From assembly GCF_026341815.1 (NCBI RefSeq), contig NZ_JAPENX010000001.1:3658001-3722000 (forward strand): a stretch of DNA of 64,000 nt, in the 5' to 3' direction. Position numbers and translations under genes: made by a program. The notes under the pieces were generated by a model that did no database searches, had not been told where the DNA came from, and saw only the letters and a program-made list of their open reading frames with translations. This DNA is from Streptomyces sp. NBC_00572 (lineage in GTDB: Bacteria > Actinomycetota > Actinomycetes > Streptomycetales > Streptomycetaceae). Below are positions 1 through 10,668 of this stretch, one piece after another. The stretch's first letter is position 1, and every line of letters starts with the position of its first letter.

Positions 1-55
1 CTGGTCGCCACCTCAGACAGTTAACCCCGAGATCTCCGAAGGGGGAGGTCGGATC

Positions 56-364
56 GTGACGACCACCAGCTCCAAGGTTGCCATCAAGCCGCTCGAGGAC
101 CGCATTGTGGTCCAGCCGCTCGACGCCGAGCAGACCACCGCCTCTGGCCTGGTCATTCCGGACACCGCCAAGGAGAAGCCCCAGGAGGGCGTCGTCCTGG
201 CCGTGGGCCCGGGCCGCTTCGAGAACGGCGAGCGTCTGCCGCTCGACGTCAAGACCGGCGACATCGTGCTGTACAGCAAGTACGGCGGCACCGAGGTGAA
301 GTACAACGGCGAGGAGTACCTCGTCCTCTCGGCTCGCGACGTGCTCGCGATCATCGAGAAGTAA
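56..364 (+). CDS. groES: Co-chaperonin GroES (Hsp10)
   Basis: The 102-residue product has the usual length and sequence of a GroES subunit. It forms the heptameric lid that closes the GroEL folding cage in the cytoplasm. The N-terminal [13 protein letters not shown] strand, the mobile-loop region around residues 20-36 ([17 protein letters not shown]) and the C-terminal [13 protein letters not shown] strand are all typical. The GTG start is preceded by a strong ribosome-binding site (GGGGGAGGT, six bases upstream). groEL1 follows after 131 bases on the same strand, so the two form the standard heat-shock operon. The HrcA/CIRCE operator expected upstream would lie outside the window and is not visible. 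Confidence 0.97.
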   Translation: MTTTSSKVAIKPLEDRIVVQPLDAEQTTASGLVIPDTAKEKPQEGVVLAVGPGRFENGERLPLDVKTGDIVLYSKYGGTEVKYNGEEYLVLSARDVLAIIEK

Positions 365-486
365 TTCACCGAAGTATCGAAGTACCGAAGTACCGAGCAC
401 CAAGCAGATGCTCAGAGCTGCGCCCCGAGGCCCCTTCCAGGCGCCCCGGGGCGCGGTTCGTTCCACCCCGATTCCGAGAGGGCTGA

Positions 487-2118
<1,632 letters not shown>

Positions 2119-2162
2119 CGCGTGCCGTAACTGATCACTGAGGCGGCAGGCCGTCTCTGATC

Positions 2163-2205
2163 ACCGAGGCCCGGTGCCCCCGTCGCGGGGGCACCGGGCC
2201 TCGGT
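2163..2205. terminator. Perfect 20-bp hairpin after groEL1
   Basis: A 20-bp perfect inverted repeat (2163-2182 with 2186-2205) closes on a TCG loop. It lies between the convergent groEL1 and SnoaL-type genes, so it can act in both directions. It ends seven bases before the stop codon of the minus-strand gene. Confidence 0.85.
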
Positions 2206-2211
2206 CTCGTC

Positions 2212-2910
2212 TCACCCCTCGACGGCGCCGAGCTGCGCCATGAGCCCGAGCAGGTCGTACTGCCACCAGCCCTCGGCGATCTTCCCGTCGTCCCGGCAGC
2301 GGTGGATGACCGTCCCGGTCATGGTCACCTCCATGCCGGTGGGCTGGAGCCCCATGAAGTCCCCGGTGTGGCTGCCCTTCCAGGTCCAGCGGGTGCAGAC
2401 CCGGTCACCCTCGGCGATCTGGTCGTCGACGGTGAAGGCGAAGTCGAAGCCGCCCCGCCACATCTCCACCTCGCGCCGGACCGCGTCCATGCCGATGACG
2501 TCCTGCTCGTTGGTCGGATCGTGGTCGTGGTACCCCTCGGCGAGCACCGTGTCGAGCAGCGCGAGCTCCTGCTCGGACGCGAACATCTCCAGGAGCCGCC
2601 GGGCGTTTCCCTTGTACAGTCCCTCGTCCCGGACCACGTCCAGGTCGGTGAAGGTCGGCATCTCGTCACAGAGAGCGACCATCTCCCGGAAGATCCGGTC
2701 CGTCTCGGGGAGCTGCGAGTTCCGCATGGCCACGTCGTACGACGGGAACTCGACGATCTCCACGAGGTGCGAGGAATCGGCCCGGTCCTTGCCGAGGATG
2801 CTGTGCGTGGCGGTCCGCTTGCCCTTGGTCTGCTCGATCCACCGGTCCATGAGACGACTCATGTCGTCGATACGGCTGGTCCTGAAGTCGATGATCTGCG
2901 TGAACGTCAT
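2212..2910 (-). CDS. Two-domain SnoaL/ester-cyclase-like protein
   Basis: The 232-residue protein appears to be a fusion. Residues 1-95 resemble a small ferredoxin-like alpha/beta stress-response domain (MTFTQIIDFRTSRIDD...). Residues about 98-228 read as a SnoaL/NTF2-like cone fold, with EMWRGGFDFAFTVDDQIAEGDRV and the MGLQPTGMEVTMTGT stretch typical of predicted ester cyclases. The family includes polyketide cyclases and many proteins of unknown substrate, so no reaction is assigned. The ATG has a good ribosome-binding site (GGGAGGCGTC before the start). It is divergent from the large NACHT gene with only 46 bases between, and its -10 element overlaps that of its neighbour. Confidence 0.8.
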   Translation of the reverse strand: MTFTQIIDFRTSRIDDMSRLMDRWIEQTKGKRTATHSILGKDRADSSHLVEIVEFPSYDVAMRNSQLPETDRIFREMVALCDEMPTFTDLDVVRDEGLYKGNARRLLEMFASEQELALLDTVLAEGYHDHDPTNEQDVIGMDAVRREVEMWRGGFDFAFTVDDQIAEGDRVCTRWTWKGSHTGDFMGLQPTGMEVTMTGTVIHRCRDDGKIAEGWWQYDLLGLMAQLGAVEG

Positions 2911-2940
2911 GACGCCTCCCGACCCAGAGGGGATCTCTCC

Positions 2941-2950
2941 AGTCTAGGTT
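2941..2950. promoter_or_regulatory. Overlapping divergent -10 elements
   Basis: The string AGTCTAGGTT holds TAGACT on the minus strand (2946-2941) and TAGGTT on the plus strand (2945-2950). Both fit the TAnnnT -10 pattern of the principal streptomycete sigma factor. The plus element would start transcription at or next to the ATG at 2957, giving a leaderless message. No good -35 was seen on either side. Confidence 0.4.
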
Positions 2951-2956
2951 GGGCGC

Positions 2957-5900
2957 ATGGAGCGGGCAGGGGGAGAGCGGCCGGTCACGGTCGACAACCG
3001 CGAGGGAATCGTCGTGGTCGGCGACCACAATCGGATCGCGGTCGGCACCGGGGAGGCGGTCCGCTCGGCCTACCGGGAGCAGGTCCGCCGGATCGTTCCA
3101 CCCGAACTCATCGGCAGAGAGCGTGAGTTGGTCGAGCTGGCGGAGTTCTGTCGGGCCGACTCCGGGCCGGCGTACACGTATTGGCGGGCGGACGCGTGGG
3201 CCGGGAAGACGGCGCTGATGGCGTGGTTCACCCTCGCCCCGCCCCCGGGGGTACGCATCGTGCCCTTCTTCGTCACCGCCCGCCTCGGCTCGCAGAACGA
3301 CCGCGTCGCGTATGTCGACGTCGTCCTGGAACAGCTTGCGGAACTCGCCGGCGAGGGTCTGCCGGCGCTGCTGACGGCCGCGACCAGGGAGGCCCATCTG
3401 CTCCGGCTGTACGCCGAGGCGGCCTCGGCCTGCGCGGCGCGCGGCGAGCGGCTCGTCCTCCTCGTCGACGGCATGGACGAGGACCGGGGCGTGACGACGG
3501 GACCGGATGCCCACTCGATCGCGGCCCTTCTCCCGTACGACCTCCGGGTGATCGTCGCCGGCCGCCTGAACCCGCCGCTCCCGGCCGACGTCCCCGAGGA
3601 TCATCCGCTGCGCGACCCCGCGATCGTCCGGATCCTGGCACCGTCGCCGCGGGCCCGCGCGATCCGGACCGAGGCCGAGCGCGAGCTGAAGTACCTCCTG
3701 GCGGCCGGCGGGCTCCCGTACGACCTCCTCGCCCTCCTCACGGCGGCGGGCGGCGGCCTGACGGCCGATGACCTCGTGGAGCTGACGGGCGATGTGCCCT
3801 ACCGGGTCAGGGATGTCCTCCGTACGGGGCCGGGACGGACTTTCGCGGTACGGGGCGAGGCGTACCTGCTCGCGCACGAGGAACTGGCGGCGGGAGCGCG
3901 GGAGATGCTGGGCGTTCGGGAACTCGCCCGGCGGCGGTCCGTACTGCACGGATGGGCGGAGCAATGGCGGGAGCGGGGCTGGCCGGACGGCACGCCGGAC
4001 TACTTGCTGCACGGGTACGTCCCCATGCTGCGGGCGGAGGGGGACGGGAAGCGGCTGGTGGCCTGCGCGGTGGACGAACGGCGCCATCTGCGGCTGCTGG
4101 CCGTGACGGGCGGTGACGCGGCGGCGCTTGCGGAGATAGGGATGGCGGAGGACGCGCTGCTCGGGGAGGCGGAGAGCGAGGACGCGGTGGCGGCGGCGCT
4201 GCGGCTCGCGACGGCCCGGGCGACGCTGCAGCGGGGCAGCGAAGGCGTGCCCGTCGCGCTGGTTGCGGGCTGGGTGGCCGTCGGACAGCCGGACCGCGCC
4301 GTGGCGCTCGCCCGGAGCATGGAGGGGGCGCGTGTGGTCGAAGCTCTGTGCGCGGTGGCGGAGAAGCTGCTGGACGCCGGGGCGCGCGAGCGGGCGGAGG
4401 AGCTCGCCGACGAGGCGGAGCCGCTGACGGCGAGCTTTTCGGACATCGTTCCTCCCGCCGCGGGGGACGCCCTCCCCCTGTTGCTCGTCCGGCTCGGCGC
4501 TCACGAGCGGGCGGAACGGCTGGTGAGGACGGCGCACGCCCGCGTGGCCCCCCGCTCCCGCGCGGTGCTGGTGGACTTCCTGCTCGCGGCGGGGCAGTAC
4601 CGACGGGCCGTCGCTCTCGTGGAGGCGGAGACCGACCCGACCGTACGGCCCGCCCTGCGGACCGCCGTCGTGGCGGCCCTGGTCCGGGACGGTGACATCG
4701 ACGAGGCGGTGCGGCAGGCGCATCAGGGGGAGGAGGAACCGGGCGGGCGGGTGGTGGTGCTGCTCGGGGCCTCGGTAGCGCTGCGTGCGGCCGGTCACCG
4801 GGACGCGGCGGAGCGACTGCTGCACGGCGCGGCGGTGCACCGGGGGCGCATGGACGGCAGACAGATCGCGAGGTTCGGCGGGGCGGTGATCGACGCCCTC
4901 TTCGCTGCCGGGGAGACCGAAGCGGCGCGGGCGGCCGGTGCCGAGAGGGCGGCCTTCGGGTACGCTGCCGCGCTGGTGAAGCACGGCCGGTGGGACGAAG
5001 CCCTGGAGGTTGCCGGAACCCTCGACGCCCACGGCAGGGAGTCCATGCACGGGCGCGTCGCCCGTGAACTGGCCCGAGCCGGTGCCGTCGAGCGAGCCAT
5101 GGCCCTGGCTCCGACCTCGGACCCACGCTGGTACACGGACGATCCCTGGCCCGCCCTCGCCGCGGCCCTGCTGGCACGTGGAGACCTGGACGCCGTCGCC
5201 CCGCTGTGCGGACGGCTCGTGGAGAGCCCCGGCGTGCCGTGGCGAAGTTCTGGGCGGAGCGCCGGTGGGCTCCGGGTCCTCGGAGCCTTTCTTCGCAGGC
5301 TGATCGCGGAGGGAGCGGTGGACCGGGCCCGCGTGGTGATCAGGGAGGTGAAGGAGAACACAGAAGCCCTCGCGGTGTTCGCGGAGGCGCTGTACGAGGC
5401 GGGCCACGTCGCCGAGGCCCGGGGGCTGCTTGCGGCGGAGGAGGCGAGGGCGCGCGTACCCGCGCGCGCGGCCCTGGTCGGGGACCTGATGGCGCTCGCC
5501 CGGGCCCTGGCGGAGGCCGGGCGGCGCGACGAGGCGGTGGACCTGCTTCGGTCCGTGGAGAACGAGCCGGGTCTGGTGCCGCGCGACGCCGCCCTCGCGG
5601 CGCTCGCGGCGGGGCGGCTGGAGTGGGTGGAGGCGTTCGTCCGGGCAGAGCCCTGGACCGAGCACGATCTGGGCTCCCGGCTCGTCAGGGTCTACGCGGC
5701 CGAGGGGGAGTTCGACCGCGCCCGGCGGCTGGTCGAGCATCCGGGAGTGAGGTCGAGCCTCGCCCAGGAGGCGGCCGTGGCCTTCGTGGGTGTCGGCGCC
5801 TTGGAGCAGGCGCGGGATCTGGTGCCGCGCTTGTCCGAGTCGTCCAACGCCGCGGAGGTGTACGCGCGGATGGCACTGGCCTGCGTACGGCAGGGGCGTC

Positions 5901-6427
5901 GCGAGGACGCCGGGAACTTCCTGGCCGCCGCCCGAGCGAAGAATCCTGACGGGCCTATGGTGCTGGACCTCCTGCGGGCCGCATGCGCCCTGGAACCGGA
6001 GAACGCGGCCGCCTTCGGCGCCGAGTACGACGTGCGAGCCCCGTGGCAGAGGGCCTCGCCCTCGCCCACCGTGCTCGCCGTCATCGGTTCCTACGACGAG
6101 GCACTCGGTCGCTTCCGGAAGCATCCGCACAGTTTTCCGGGAGGGTGGTCCGTCACCGTGGTCACCGAGCTGCTGAGGGCCGGCCGGCATGACCACGCCG
6201 CCGCCCTCCTCGACGGCATGCACCATGTGGGTCCGCCCTGCGGTGAGGCCTACGCCCTCCTGGCCCGCGCCGAGCCCGATCCCGTACGGGCCAGGCGCTG
6301 GGCCGTCCTCGCGCTGCGGCTCGGGGAGCGGGCGGCCGTGCTGCCGGACGTGCTCGCCGTCGCGCCCGAGGCGGTTCCGCTCGTCCTCGCCGAGGCCGCC
6401 CGCCTACGCCGAACGCTGGAGGTCTGA
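2957..6427 (+). CDS. NACHT/STAND-type ATPase with long helical-repeat sensor region
   Basis: This 1156-residue protein has a nucleotide-binding module near residues 45-330 and then about 800 residues of alanine-rich helical (TPR-like) repeats. The P-loop region reads ADAWAGKTALMAWF near residues 77-90, with Ala where the first Gly of GxxxxGKT belongs. The Walker B is RLVLLVDGMDEDRG, the DGxDE signature of NACHT ATPases. A winged-helix-like segment (GGGLTADDLVELTG) follows. The N-terminus holds only a short GIVVVGDHNRIAVG strand, a motif I recall next to effector-associated modules in streptomycete STAND proteins; no catalytic effector domain is visible. The family is widespread in Streptomyces, and STAND proteins serve in signalling and in conflict or defence. 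The 3' end overlaps the convergent dehydrogenase gene by 24 bases. Confidence 0.85.
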   Translation: MERAGGERPVTVDNREGIVVVGDHNRIAVGTGEAVRSAYREQVRRIVPPELIGRERELVELAEFCRADSGPAYTYWRADAWAGKTALMAWFTLAPPPGVRIVPFFVTARLGSQNDRVAYVDVVLEQLAELAGEGLPALLTAATREAHLLRLYAEAASACAARGERLVLLVDGMDEDRGVTTGPDAHSIAALLPYDLRVIVAGRLNPPLPADVPEDHPLRDPAIVRILAPSPRARAIRTEAERELKYLLAAGGLPYDLLALLTAAGGGLTADDLVELTGDVPYRVRDVLRTGPGRTFAVRGEAYLLAHEELAAGAREMLGVRELARRRSVLHGWAEQWRERGWPDGTPDYLLHGYVPMLRAEGDGKRLVACAVDERRHLRLLAVTGGDAAALAEIGMAEDALLGEAESEDAVAAALRLATARATLQRGSEGVPVALVAGWVAVGQPDRAVALARSMEGARVVEALCAVAEKLLDAGARERAEELADEAEPLTASFSDIVPPAAGDALPLLLVRLGAHERAERLVRTAHARVAPRSRAVLVDFLLAAGQYRRAVALVEAETDPTVRPALRTAVVAALVRDGDIDEAVRQAHQGEEEPGGRVVVLLGASVALRAAGHRDAAERLLHGAAVHRGRMDGRQIARFGGAVIDALFAAGETEAARAAGAERAAFGYAAALVKHGRWDEALEVAGTLDAHGRESMHGRVARELARAGAVERAMALAPTSDPRWYTDDPWPALAAALLARGDLDAVAPLCGRLVESPGVPWRSSGRSAGGLRVLGAFLRRLIAEGAVDRARVVIREVKENTEALAVFAEALYEAGHVAEARGLLAAEEARARVPARAALVGDLMALARALAEAGRRDEAVDLLRSVENEPGLVPRDAALAALAAGRLEWVEAFVRAEPWTEHDLGSRLVRVYAAEGEFDRARRLVEHPGVRSSLAQEAAVAFVGVGALEQARDLVPRLSESSNAAEVYARMALACVRQGRREDAGNFLAAARAKNPDGPMVLDLLRAACALEPENAAAFGAEYDVRAPWQRASPSPTVLAVIGSYDEALGRFRKHPHSFPGGWSVTVVTELLRAGRHDHAAALLDGMHHVGPPCGEAYALLARAEPDPVRARRWAVLALRLGERAAVLPDVLAVAPEAVPLVLAEAARLRRTLEV

Positions 6428-7426
6428 CGCCCTGACCTCCTCCGCGAACGGTTCGCCCCGGACGTACCGCCCCACCTCCTCCAGCGCCTGGTCCGTCATC
6501 CGGTGGAGTTCGTTGCCCAGGGAGCCCGCCACGTGCGGGGTGAGCAGGACGTTCGGGAGGGTGAAGAGGGGAGAGTCCGGCGGTGGGAGTTCCGGGTCCG
6601 TGACGTCCAGGGTGGCGTGGAGGCGGCCTGCCAGGAGGTGGGGGAGGAGGGACTGTTCGTCGATCAGGGAGCCTCGGGAGGTGTTGATCAGGGTCGCCCC
6701 GTCCGGCATCGCCGCCAGCTGGGGCGCGCCGATCATGCGGTACGTGGACGGGAGCTGGGGGGCGTGGACCGAGACGACCGTGCTGCGGGCGCACAGGTCT
6801 TCGAGGTCCGTCACCAGTTCCACGCCGGGGGGCGGGACGTCGACGTACGGGTCGTACAGGAGGATCTCGATGTCGAAGGGGCGCAGGAGGTCGATCACCC
6901 TGCGGCCGATGCGGGACGCGCCCACGATGCCGACCGTGCGGCGGTAGTTGCCCCAGGTGGCGGACTCGGTGAGCCAGGCGTGGTCGGCGCGGAGTTCCGC
7001 GTACCGCTGGGCCGAGCCGAGGACCCGCTTCCCCGCGAAGAGGATCGCGGCGAGCGTGTACTCCGCGACCGGCAGCGCGTTGGCCGCGGCGGCGGAGGTG
7101 ACGCGCAGGCCCCGGTGCCAGCAGGCCTCGGTGATGTGGTGCTTGACCGAGCCGGCCGCGTGGACGACGGCCCGCAGGCGCGGCGCGCGGTCGAGGACCT
7201 CGGCGGTGAGCGGGGTCGCTCCCCAGCCGGTGAGGAGGATCTCGGCCTCGGCGAGCGTGGTGGTGATCCGCGGGTCCCGGGACGTCAGGTCGTGGGCGAC
7301 CAGGTGCGGGTCGGTGCGGGTGAGGGACGCGAGGCGGGTGCGGTGGGCGGGGGTGAAGAGGCGTTCGGCCACGCCTTCGCCCATGGCCAGGAGCAGTGCG
7401 GGGCGGTTGTCAGTGGTCGGGTGCAT
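6404..7426 (-). CDS. D-2-hydroxyacid dehydrogenase (NAD-dependent)
   Basis: The 340-residue protein belongs to the phosphoglycerate/formate dehydrogenase family, which interconverts 2-hydroxy acids and 2-keto acids with NAD(P). The Rossmann motif GIVGASRIGRRV is followed by the acidic residue in LLYDPY. The catalytic trio is present: Arg in INTSRGSLIDE, Glu in DVTDPELPP and His in LLTPHVAGS. The ATG at 7426 was chosen because the reading frame upstream runs into the permease gene and lacks family sequence. It is the last gene of a minus-strand sugar transport operon, so a role in oxidising or reducing a sugar acid from the imported substrate is likely but inferred. Confidence 0.88.
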   Translation of the reverse strand: MHPTTDNRPALLLAMGEGVAERLFTPAHRTRLASLTRTDPHLVAHDLTSRDPRITTTLAEAEILLTGWGATPLTAEVLDRAPRLRAVVHAAGSVKHHITEACWHRGLRVTSAAAANALPVAEYTLAAILFAGKRVLGSAQRYAELRADHAWLTESATWGNYRRTVGIVGASRIGRRVIDLLRPFDIEILLYDPYVDVPPPGVELVTDLEDLCARSTVVSVHAPQLPSTYRMIGAPQLAAMPDGATLINTSRGSLIDEQSLLPHLLAGRLHATLDVTDPELPPPDSPLFTLPNVLLTPHVAGSLGNELHRMTDQALEEVGRYVRGEPFAEEVRASDLQRSA

Positions 7427-7443
7427 CGTGGTACCTGAGCTCC

Positions 7444-8298
7444 TCACTTGACGCTGCCGGCCGTCAGACCGGCCTTCCAGTGGCGCTGGAGGGAGACGAA
7501 GGCGACGACGAGGGGGACGACGGCGAGCAGGGATCCGGTGACGACGAGGGGGTAGAAGTCGGGTTCGGCGTGGGCGTTGCTGTTCCACGCGTACAGGCCG
7601 AGGCTCAGCGGGTAGAGCTTCTGGTCCGACAGCATCACCAGGGGGAGGAAGAAGTTGTTCCAGACGGCGGTGAACTGGAAGAGGAAGACGGTCACGAAGC
7701 CGGGCATCACCATGCGCAGACCGATGGACCAGAAGACCCGCAGTTCGCCCGCTCCGTCGATACGGGCTGCCTCCAGGGCCTCGTCGGGGATGTAGCCGCC
7801 GCAGAAGACCCGGGACAGGTAGACGCCGAAGGGGTTGACGAGCACGGGGATCAGGACGGCCCAGTAGGTGTTGACGACGCCGACCTCGCTGGCCAGGAGG
7901 TACATCGGCAGGGCGAGCGCGGTAGTGGGGACGAGCACGCCCAGGAGGACGAGGCCGAAGAGCTTCTCCTTGCCCCGGAAGTCGTAGACGTGGAAGGCGT
8001 ATCCGGCGGCGACGCTGACGAACGAGCAGGCGAGGGCGCCGAGTCCGGCGTAGAGCAGGCTGTTGGCGTACCAGTGGAAGTAGATGCCGTCGTTGTACTC
8101 GGCGAGCCGGGAGAGGTTGCCGCCGAGGTCGAAGCCCTCGAAGGAGAAGGCGTTTCCGGCGAGGAGACCGCCGGCGTCCTTGGTGGCGGCGGTCAGCAGC
8201 CAGACCAGTGGGAAGAGCATGTAGACGACGGCGAGGACGAGAGCGCCGTTGACGGCCGTCTTGGAGAGCCATCGGTTGGGGGTGCGGATGCCGCTCAT
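7444..8298 (-). CDS. Carbohydrate ABC transporter permease (MalG type)
   Basis: The 284-residue protein has about six membrane segments, beginning with AVNGALVLAVVYMLFPLVWLL near residue 15. It carries the inner-membrane permease loop that contacts the ATPase (EALEAARIDGAGELRVFWSIGLRM, residues about 172-195; EAA...G motif). It is the MalG-like half of the channel. The ATG overlaps the stop of the MalF-like gene by four bases (ATGA), which indicates translational coupling. No ATPase gene lies in the cluster. Streptomycete sugar importers commonly share the MsiK ATPase encoded elsewhere, and that is the likely partner. Confidence 0.92.
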   Translation of the reverse strand: MSGIRTPNRWLSKTAVNGALVLAVVYMLFPLVWLLTAATKDAGGLLAGNAFSFEGFDLGGNLSRLAEYNDGIYFHWYANSLLYAGLGALACSFVSVAAGYAFHVYDFRGKEKLFGLVLLGVLVPTTALALPMYLLASEVGVVNTYWAVLIPVLVNPFGVYLSRVFCGGYIPDEALEAARIDGAGELRVFWSIGLRMVMPGFVTVFLFQFTAVWNNFFLPLVMLSDQKLYPLSLGLYAWNSNAHAEPDFYPLVVTGSLLAVVPLVVAFVSLQRHWKAGLTAGSVK

Positions 8299-9239
8299 GC
8301 CGTGCGCTCCTTCCGCGCGGTCGCGGGCTTCCGGGCCGGCGCGGGCTTCCGGGCCGCGCCCGCCTTGCGGCGGCCCGTCACCCGGGTCACCGCGAAGGAG
8401 AGCAGCGCCGCCGTCAGGGCGAGGAGTACGGACGCCGCCGCGGCGAGCCCGTAGTCGTTGCGGTCGAAGGCCGCGGTGTAGGCGTACATGTTCGGCGTCC
8501 AGGTGGAGGTGACGGCGGATCCGGTGCCCTTGTTGAGGATCAGCGGCTCGGTGAAGAGCTGGAGGGAGCCGATGATCGTGAAGAGGCCGACCATCGCGAG
8601 TGAGGCCTTGACCAGCGGGATCTTGACGGAGAACGCGATGCGCCAGGCGCCGGCCCCGTCGACGGTGGCCGCTTCGAGGACGGAGCGGTCGATGGCCTGG
8701 AGGGCCGCGTAGAAGATGACCATGTTGTAGCCGAGCCACTCCCACAGCGCGATGTTGACGACGGAGGGCAGGGCTCCTTCGGGGGAGAAGAAGTCGAAGC
8801 CGATGCCTCCGGCCTCCATGGCCTGGACGACCGGGCTGAGCTGGGGCGTGTAGAGGTAGACCCAGATCAGCGCGGCGATGATGCCGGGGACGGCGTGCGG
8901 CAGGAAGAGCGCGAGCTGGAAGAAGCGGCGGGCGCGGGCGAGTGCCGAGTCGAGCAGGAGGGCGAGGCCGAGGGCTCCGGCGAGCAGCAGCGGGATGTAG
9001 AGCAGGCAGTATCCGAGCAGGACGCCGAAGCCCTCGCGGAAGGCCCGGTCACCCAGCGCCGCGGTGTAGTTGTCGAGGCCGGTGAAGACGGTCTCGGTGC
9101 CGCCGAAGCCCAGTCCGGACTGCTTCTCGGTGAAGAGGCTGAGCCAGACCGCGTATCCGATCGGCACCACCATCACCGCGGTGAAGAGCAGGAAGAAGGG
9201 GGTCAGCAGGATCGTGGCGGCGCGGGTGCGGGCCTTCAT
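8295..9239 (-). CDS. Carbohydrate ABC transporter permease (MalF type)
   Basis: This 314-residue membrane protein starts with a transmembrane helix (ILLTPFFLLFTAVMVVPIGY) and has about six helices. The EAA loop reads SVLEAATVDGAGAWRIAFS, the contact site for the ATPase. It pairs with the downstream MalG-type permease. The C-terminal tail is short, basic and proline/alanine-rich (repeats of the ARKPA type), an unremarkable cytoplasmic extension. It begins five bases after the solute-binding protein gene, so the three transport genes form one operon. Confidence 0.92.
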   Translation of the reverse strand: MKARTRAATILLTPFFLLFTAVMVVPIGYAVWLSLFTEKQSGLGFGGTETVFTGLDNYTAALGDRAFREGFGVLLGYCLLYIPLLLAGALGLALLLDSALARARRFFQLALFLPHAVPGIIAALIWVYLYTPQLSPVVQAMEAGGIGFDFFSPEGALPSVVNIALWEWLGYNMVIFYAALQAIDRSVLEAATVDGAGAWRIAFSVKIPLVKASLAMVGLFTIIGSLQLFTEPLILNKGTGSAVTSTWTPNMYAYTAAFDRNDYGLAAAASVLLALTAALLSFAVTRVTGRRKAGAARKPAPARKPATARKERTA

Positions 9240-9243
9240 CCGG

Positions 9244-10560
9244 TCAGCCCTCGACCTTCAGGCCGCGCTTGGTGAGTTCGGCGACGGTGGCGTCGTGGCC
9301 GGCCTTGACGGCGTCGGTGATGCCGGGGCCGCCCTGGGTGATCTTGCCGAAGTGGTCCTTGATGGTGGTGTTGGTGGTGCCGGTGGTCGGGCCCCAGGCC
9401 CAGTTCGGGCTGATGGAGGCACCCGCCGTCTCGAAGAGGGCGTAGATGTCCTGGCCGCCGTAGTAGCTCGCGTCGAAGGCCTTCTTGGCGACGGGGCGCA
9501 GCGCGGTGGCGGCGGGGAACGCGGAGGAGGTGCCGGAGGCGATGCGGGCCTTCACGCCGGCCTCGGTGGTGGACATCCACTCGGCGAAGGTGACGGCGGC
9601 GGCCTGCTGCTTGCTGTCCTTGGTCACGGCGAAGGAGGTGCCGCCGAGCATGCCGCTGGCGGGCTTGCCGTCCCAGCTGGGCATCGGGGCGACGCCCCAC
9701 TTGCCGTCCTGCTCGGGCAGGGTGCCCTTGAGGACGCCCGCGCCCCAGGAGGCGCCGAGGTAGCCGATGGTGGTGCCGTTCTTGAGGGAGCCGGTCCACT
9801 CGGGGCTGAAGGAGGCGTTCTTGTGGACGAGTCCGGCGTCGAGGAGGCCCTGCCAGTAGGCGGCGACCTTGGTGGTGGCCGCGTCGGTGGTGTCGATCTT
9901 CCAGGTGTCGTTCTCGGCCTTGAACCACTGGGCGCCGGCCTGCCAGGCCATCGCCTCGAAGGTGGTGGGGTCGTCGGGGAAGAAGGTGCCGATACGGGCC
10001 TTGGCGTCGGCCTTCTTGACCTGCTCGGCGGCCTTCTTGAACTCGTCCCAGGTGGTGGGGACCTGGACCTTGTACTTCGCGAAGAGGTCCTTGCGGTAGA
10101 AGAAGGCCTGCGGGGCGGCGTCGAAGGGGACGGCCCAGGTCTTGCCGCCGAGGGTGGTGAGTTCGACGGTCTGCGGGAGGAGCTTGGCTCGGTCGGCCTC
10201 GGTGAACTCGCCGCCGATGTCCTGGAGGGCGCCGGAGCTGACGAACTCGGGGAGCGAGGAGTACTCGATGGAGACGAGGTCGGGGGCGTTGCCGGCCTTC
10301 ACGGCGTTGGAGATCTTGGCGTAGCCGCCGGCGGTGCCGGAGGGGATCTCCTCGAACTTCACCTGGATGTCGGTGTGGGAGGCGTTGAAGGCGTCGACGA
10401 CGTCCTTGGAGCCCTTGGCCCAGCCCCAGAAGGTGATGGTCACGGGCCCGTTCGGCTTGTTCGCGGTGTCGTCACCGCTGCCGCCGCAGGCCGTGAGTAC
10501 GGCGAGGGCGGTGGCGGTGCCGGCTATGACACGGGACGTTCTGCTCCAACTACGGGTCAC
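9244..10560 (-). CDS. Extracellular sugar-binding lipoprotein (family 1 solute-binding protein)
   Basis: The 438-residue protein has a lipoprotein signal peptide with the lipobox LTAC and Cys25 as predicted anchor. The mature part is a family 1 solute-binding protein: the TITFWGWAKGSKDVVDAFNASH start is typical of oligosaccharide binders, and aromatic stacking residues follow (WGAGVLKG, NWAWGPTTG). It should capture a sugar outside the membrane and deliver it to the two permeases encoded just downstream. The substrate cannot be read from the sequence. The GTG start at 10560 is the first in frame. The upstream spacer has a half-site matching the operator-like repeat at 11824. Confidence 0.93.
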   Translation of the reverse strand: MTRSWSRTSRVIAGTATALAVLTACGGSGDDTANKPNGPVTITFWGWAKGSKDVVDAFNASHTDIQVKFEEIPSGTAGGYAKISNAVKAGNAPDLVSIEYSSLPEFVSSGALQDIGGEFTEADRAKLLPQTVELTTLGGKTWAVPFDAAPQAFFYRKDLFAKYKVQVPTTWDEFKKAAEQVKKADAKARIGTFFPDDPTTFEAMAWQAGAQWFKAENDTWKIDTTDAATTKVAAYWQGLLDAGLVHKNASFSPEWTGSLKNGTTIGYLGASWGAGVLKGTLPEQDGKWGVAPMPSWDGKPASGMLGGTSFAVTKDSKQQAAAVTFAEWMSTTEAGVKARIASGTSSAFPAATALRPVAKKAFDASYYGGQDIYALFETAGASISPNWAWGPTTGTTNTTIKDHFGKITQGGPGITDAVKAGHDATVAELTKRGLKVEG

Positions 10561-10642
10561 GGCACGACTCCTGAGGGCGGCGGCGGGGAGGTTGTGGCCG
10601 TGATCCTGTGACCGTTCATGACCGAAGTCAAGAGCGAAAGAT

Positions 10643-10654
10643 TGATTGATCGAA
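10643..10654. promoter_or_regulatory. Operator-like half-site before the binding-protein operon
   Basis: TGATTGATCGAA lies in the 108-base gap before the binding-protein gene and matches 10 of 12 bases of the left arm of the palindrome at 11824-11857. The shared core is TGATCGAA. The most plausible binder is the adjacent DeoR/LacI-type regulator. Confidence 0.5.
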
Positions 10655-10668
10655 AAAAGATCAGAAGG

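Noticed and set aside
1..55. CIRCE operator of groES
   Set aside because: No GCACTC-N9-GAGTGC repeat is in the 55 bases before the gene; it should lie upstream of the window.
2666..6226. A 1186-codon open frame on the minus strand opposite the NACHT gene
   Set aside because: Its composition is Arg/Gly/Pro/His-rich with no domain, and it mirrors the codon bias of the plus-strand gene, which has clear NACHT motifs.
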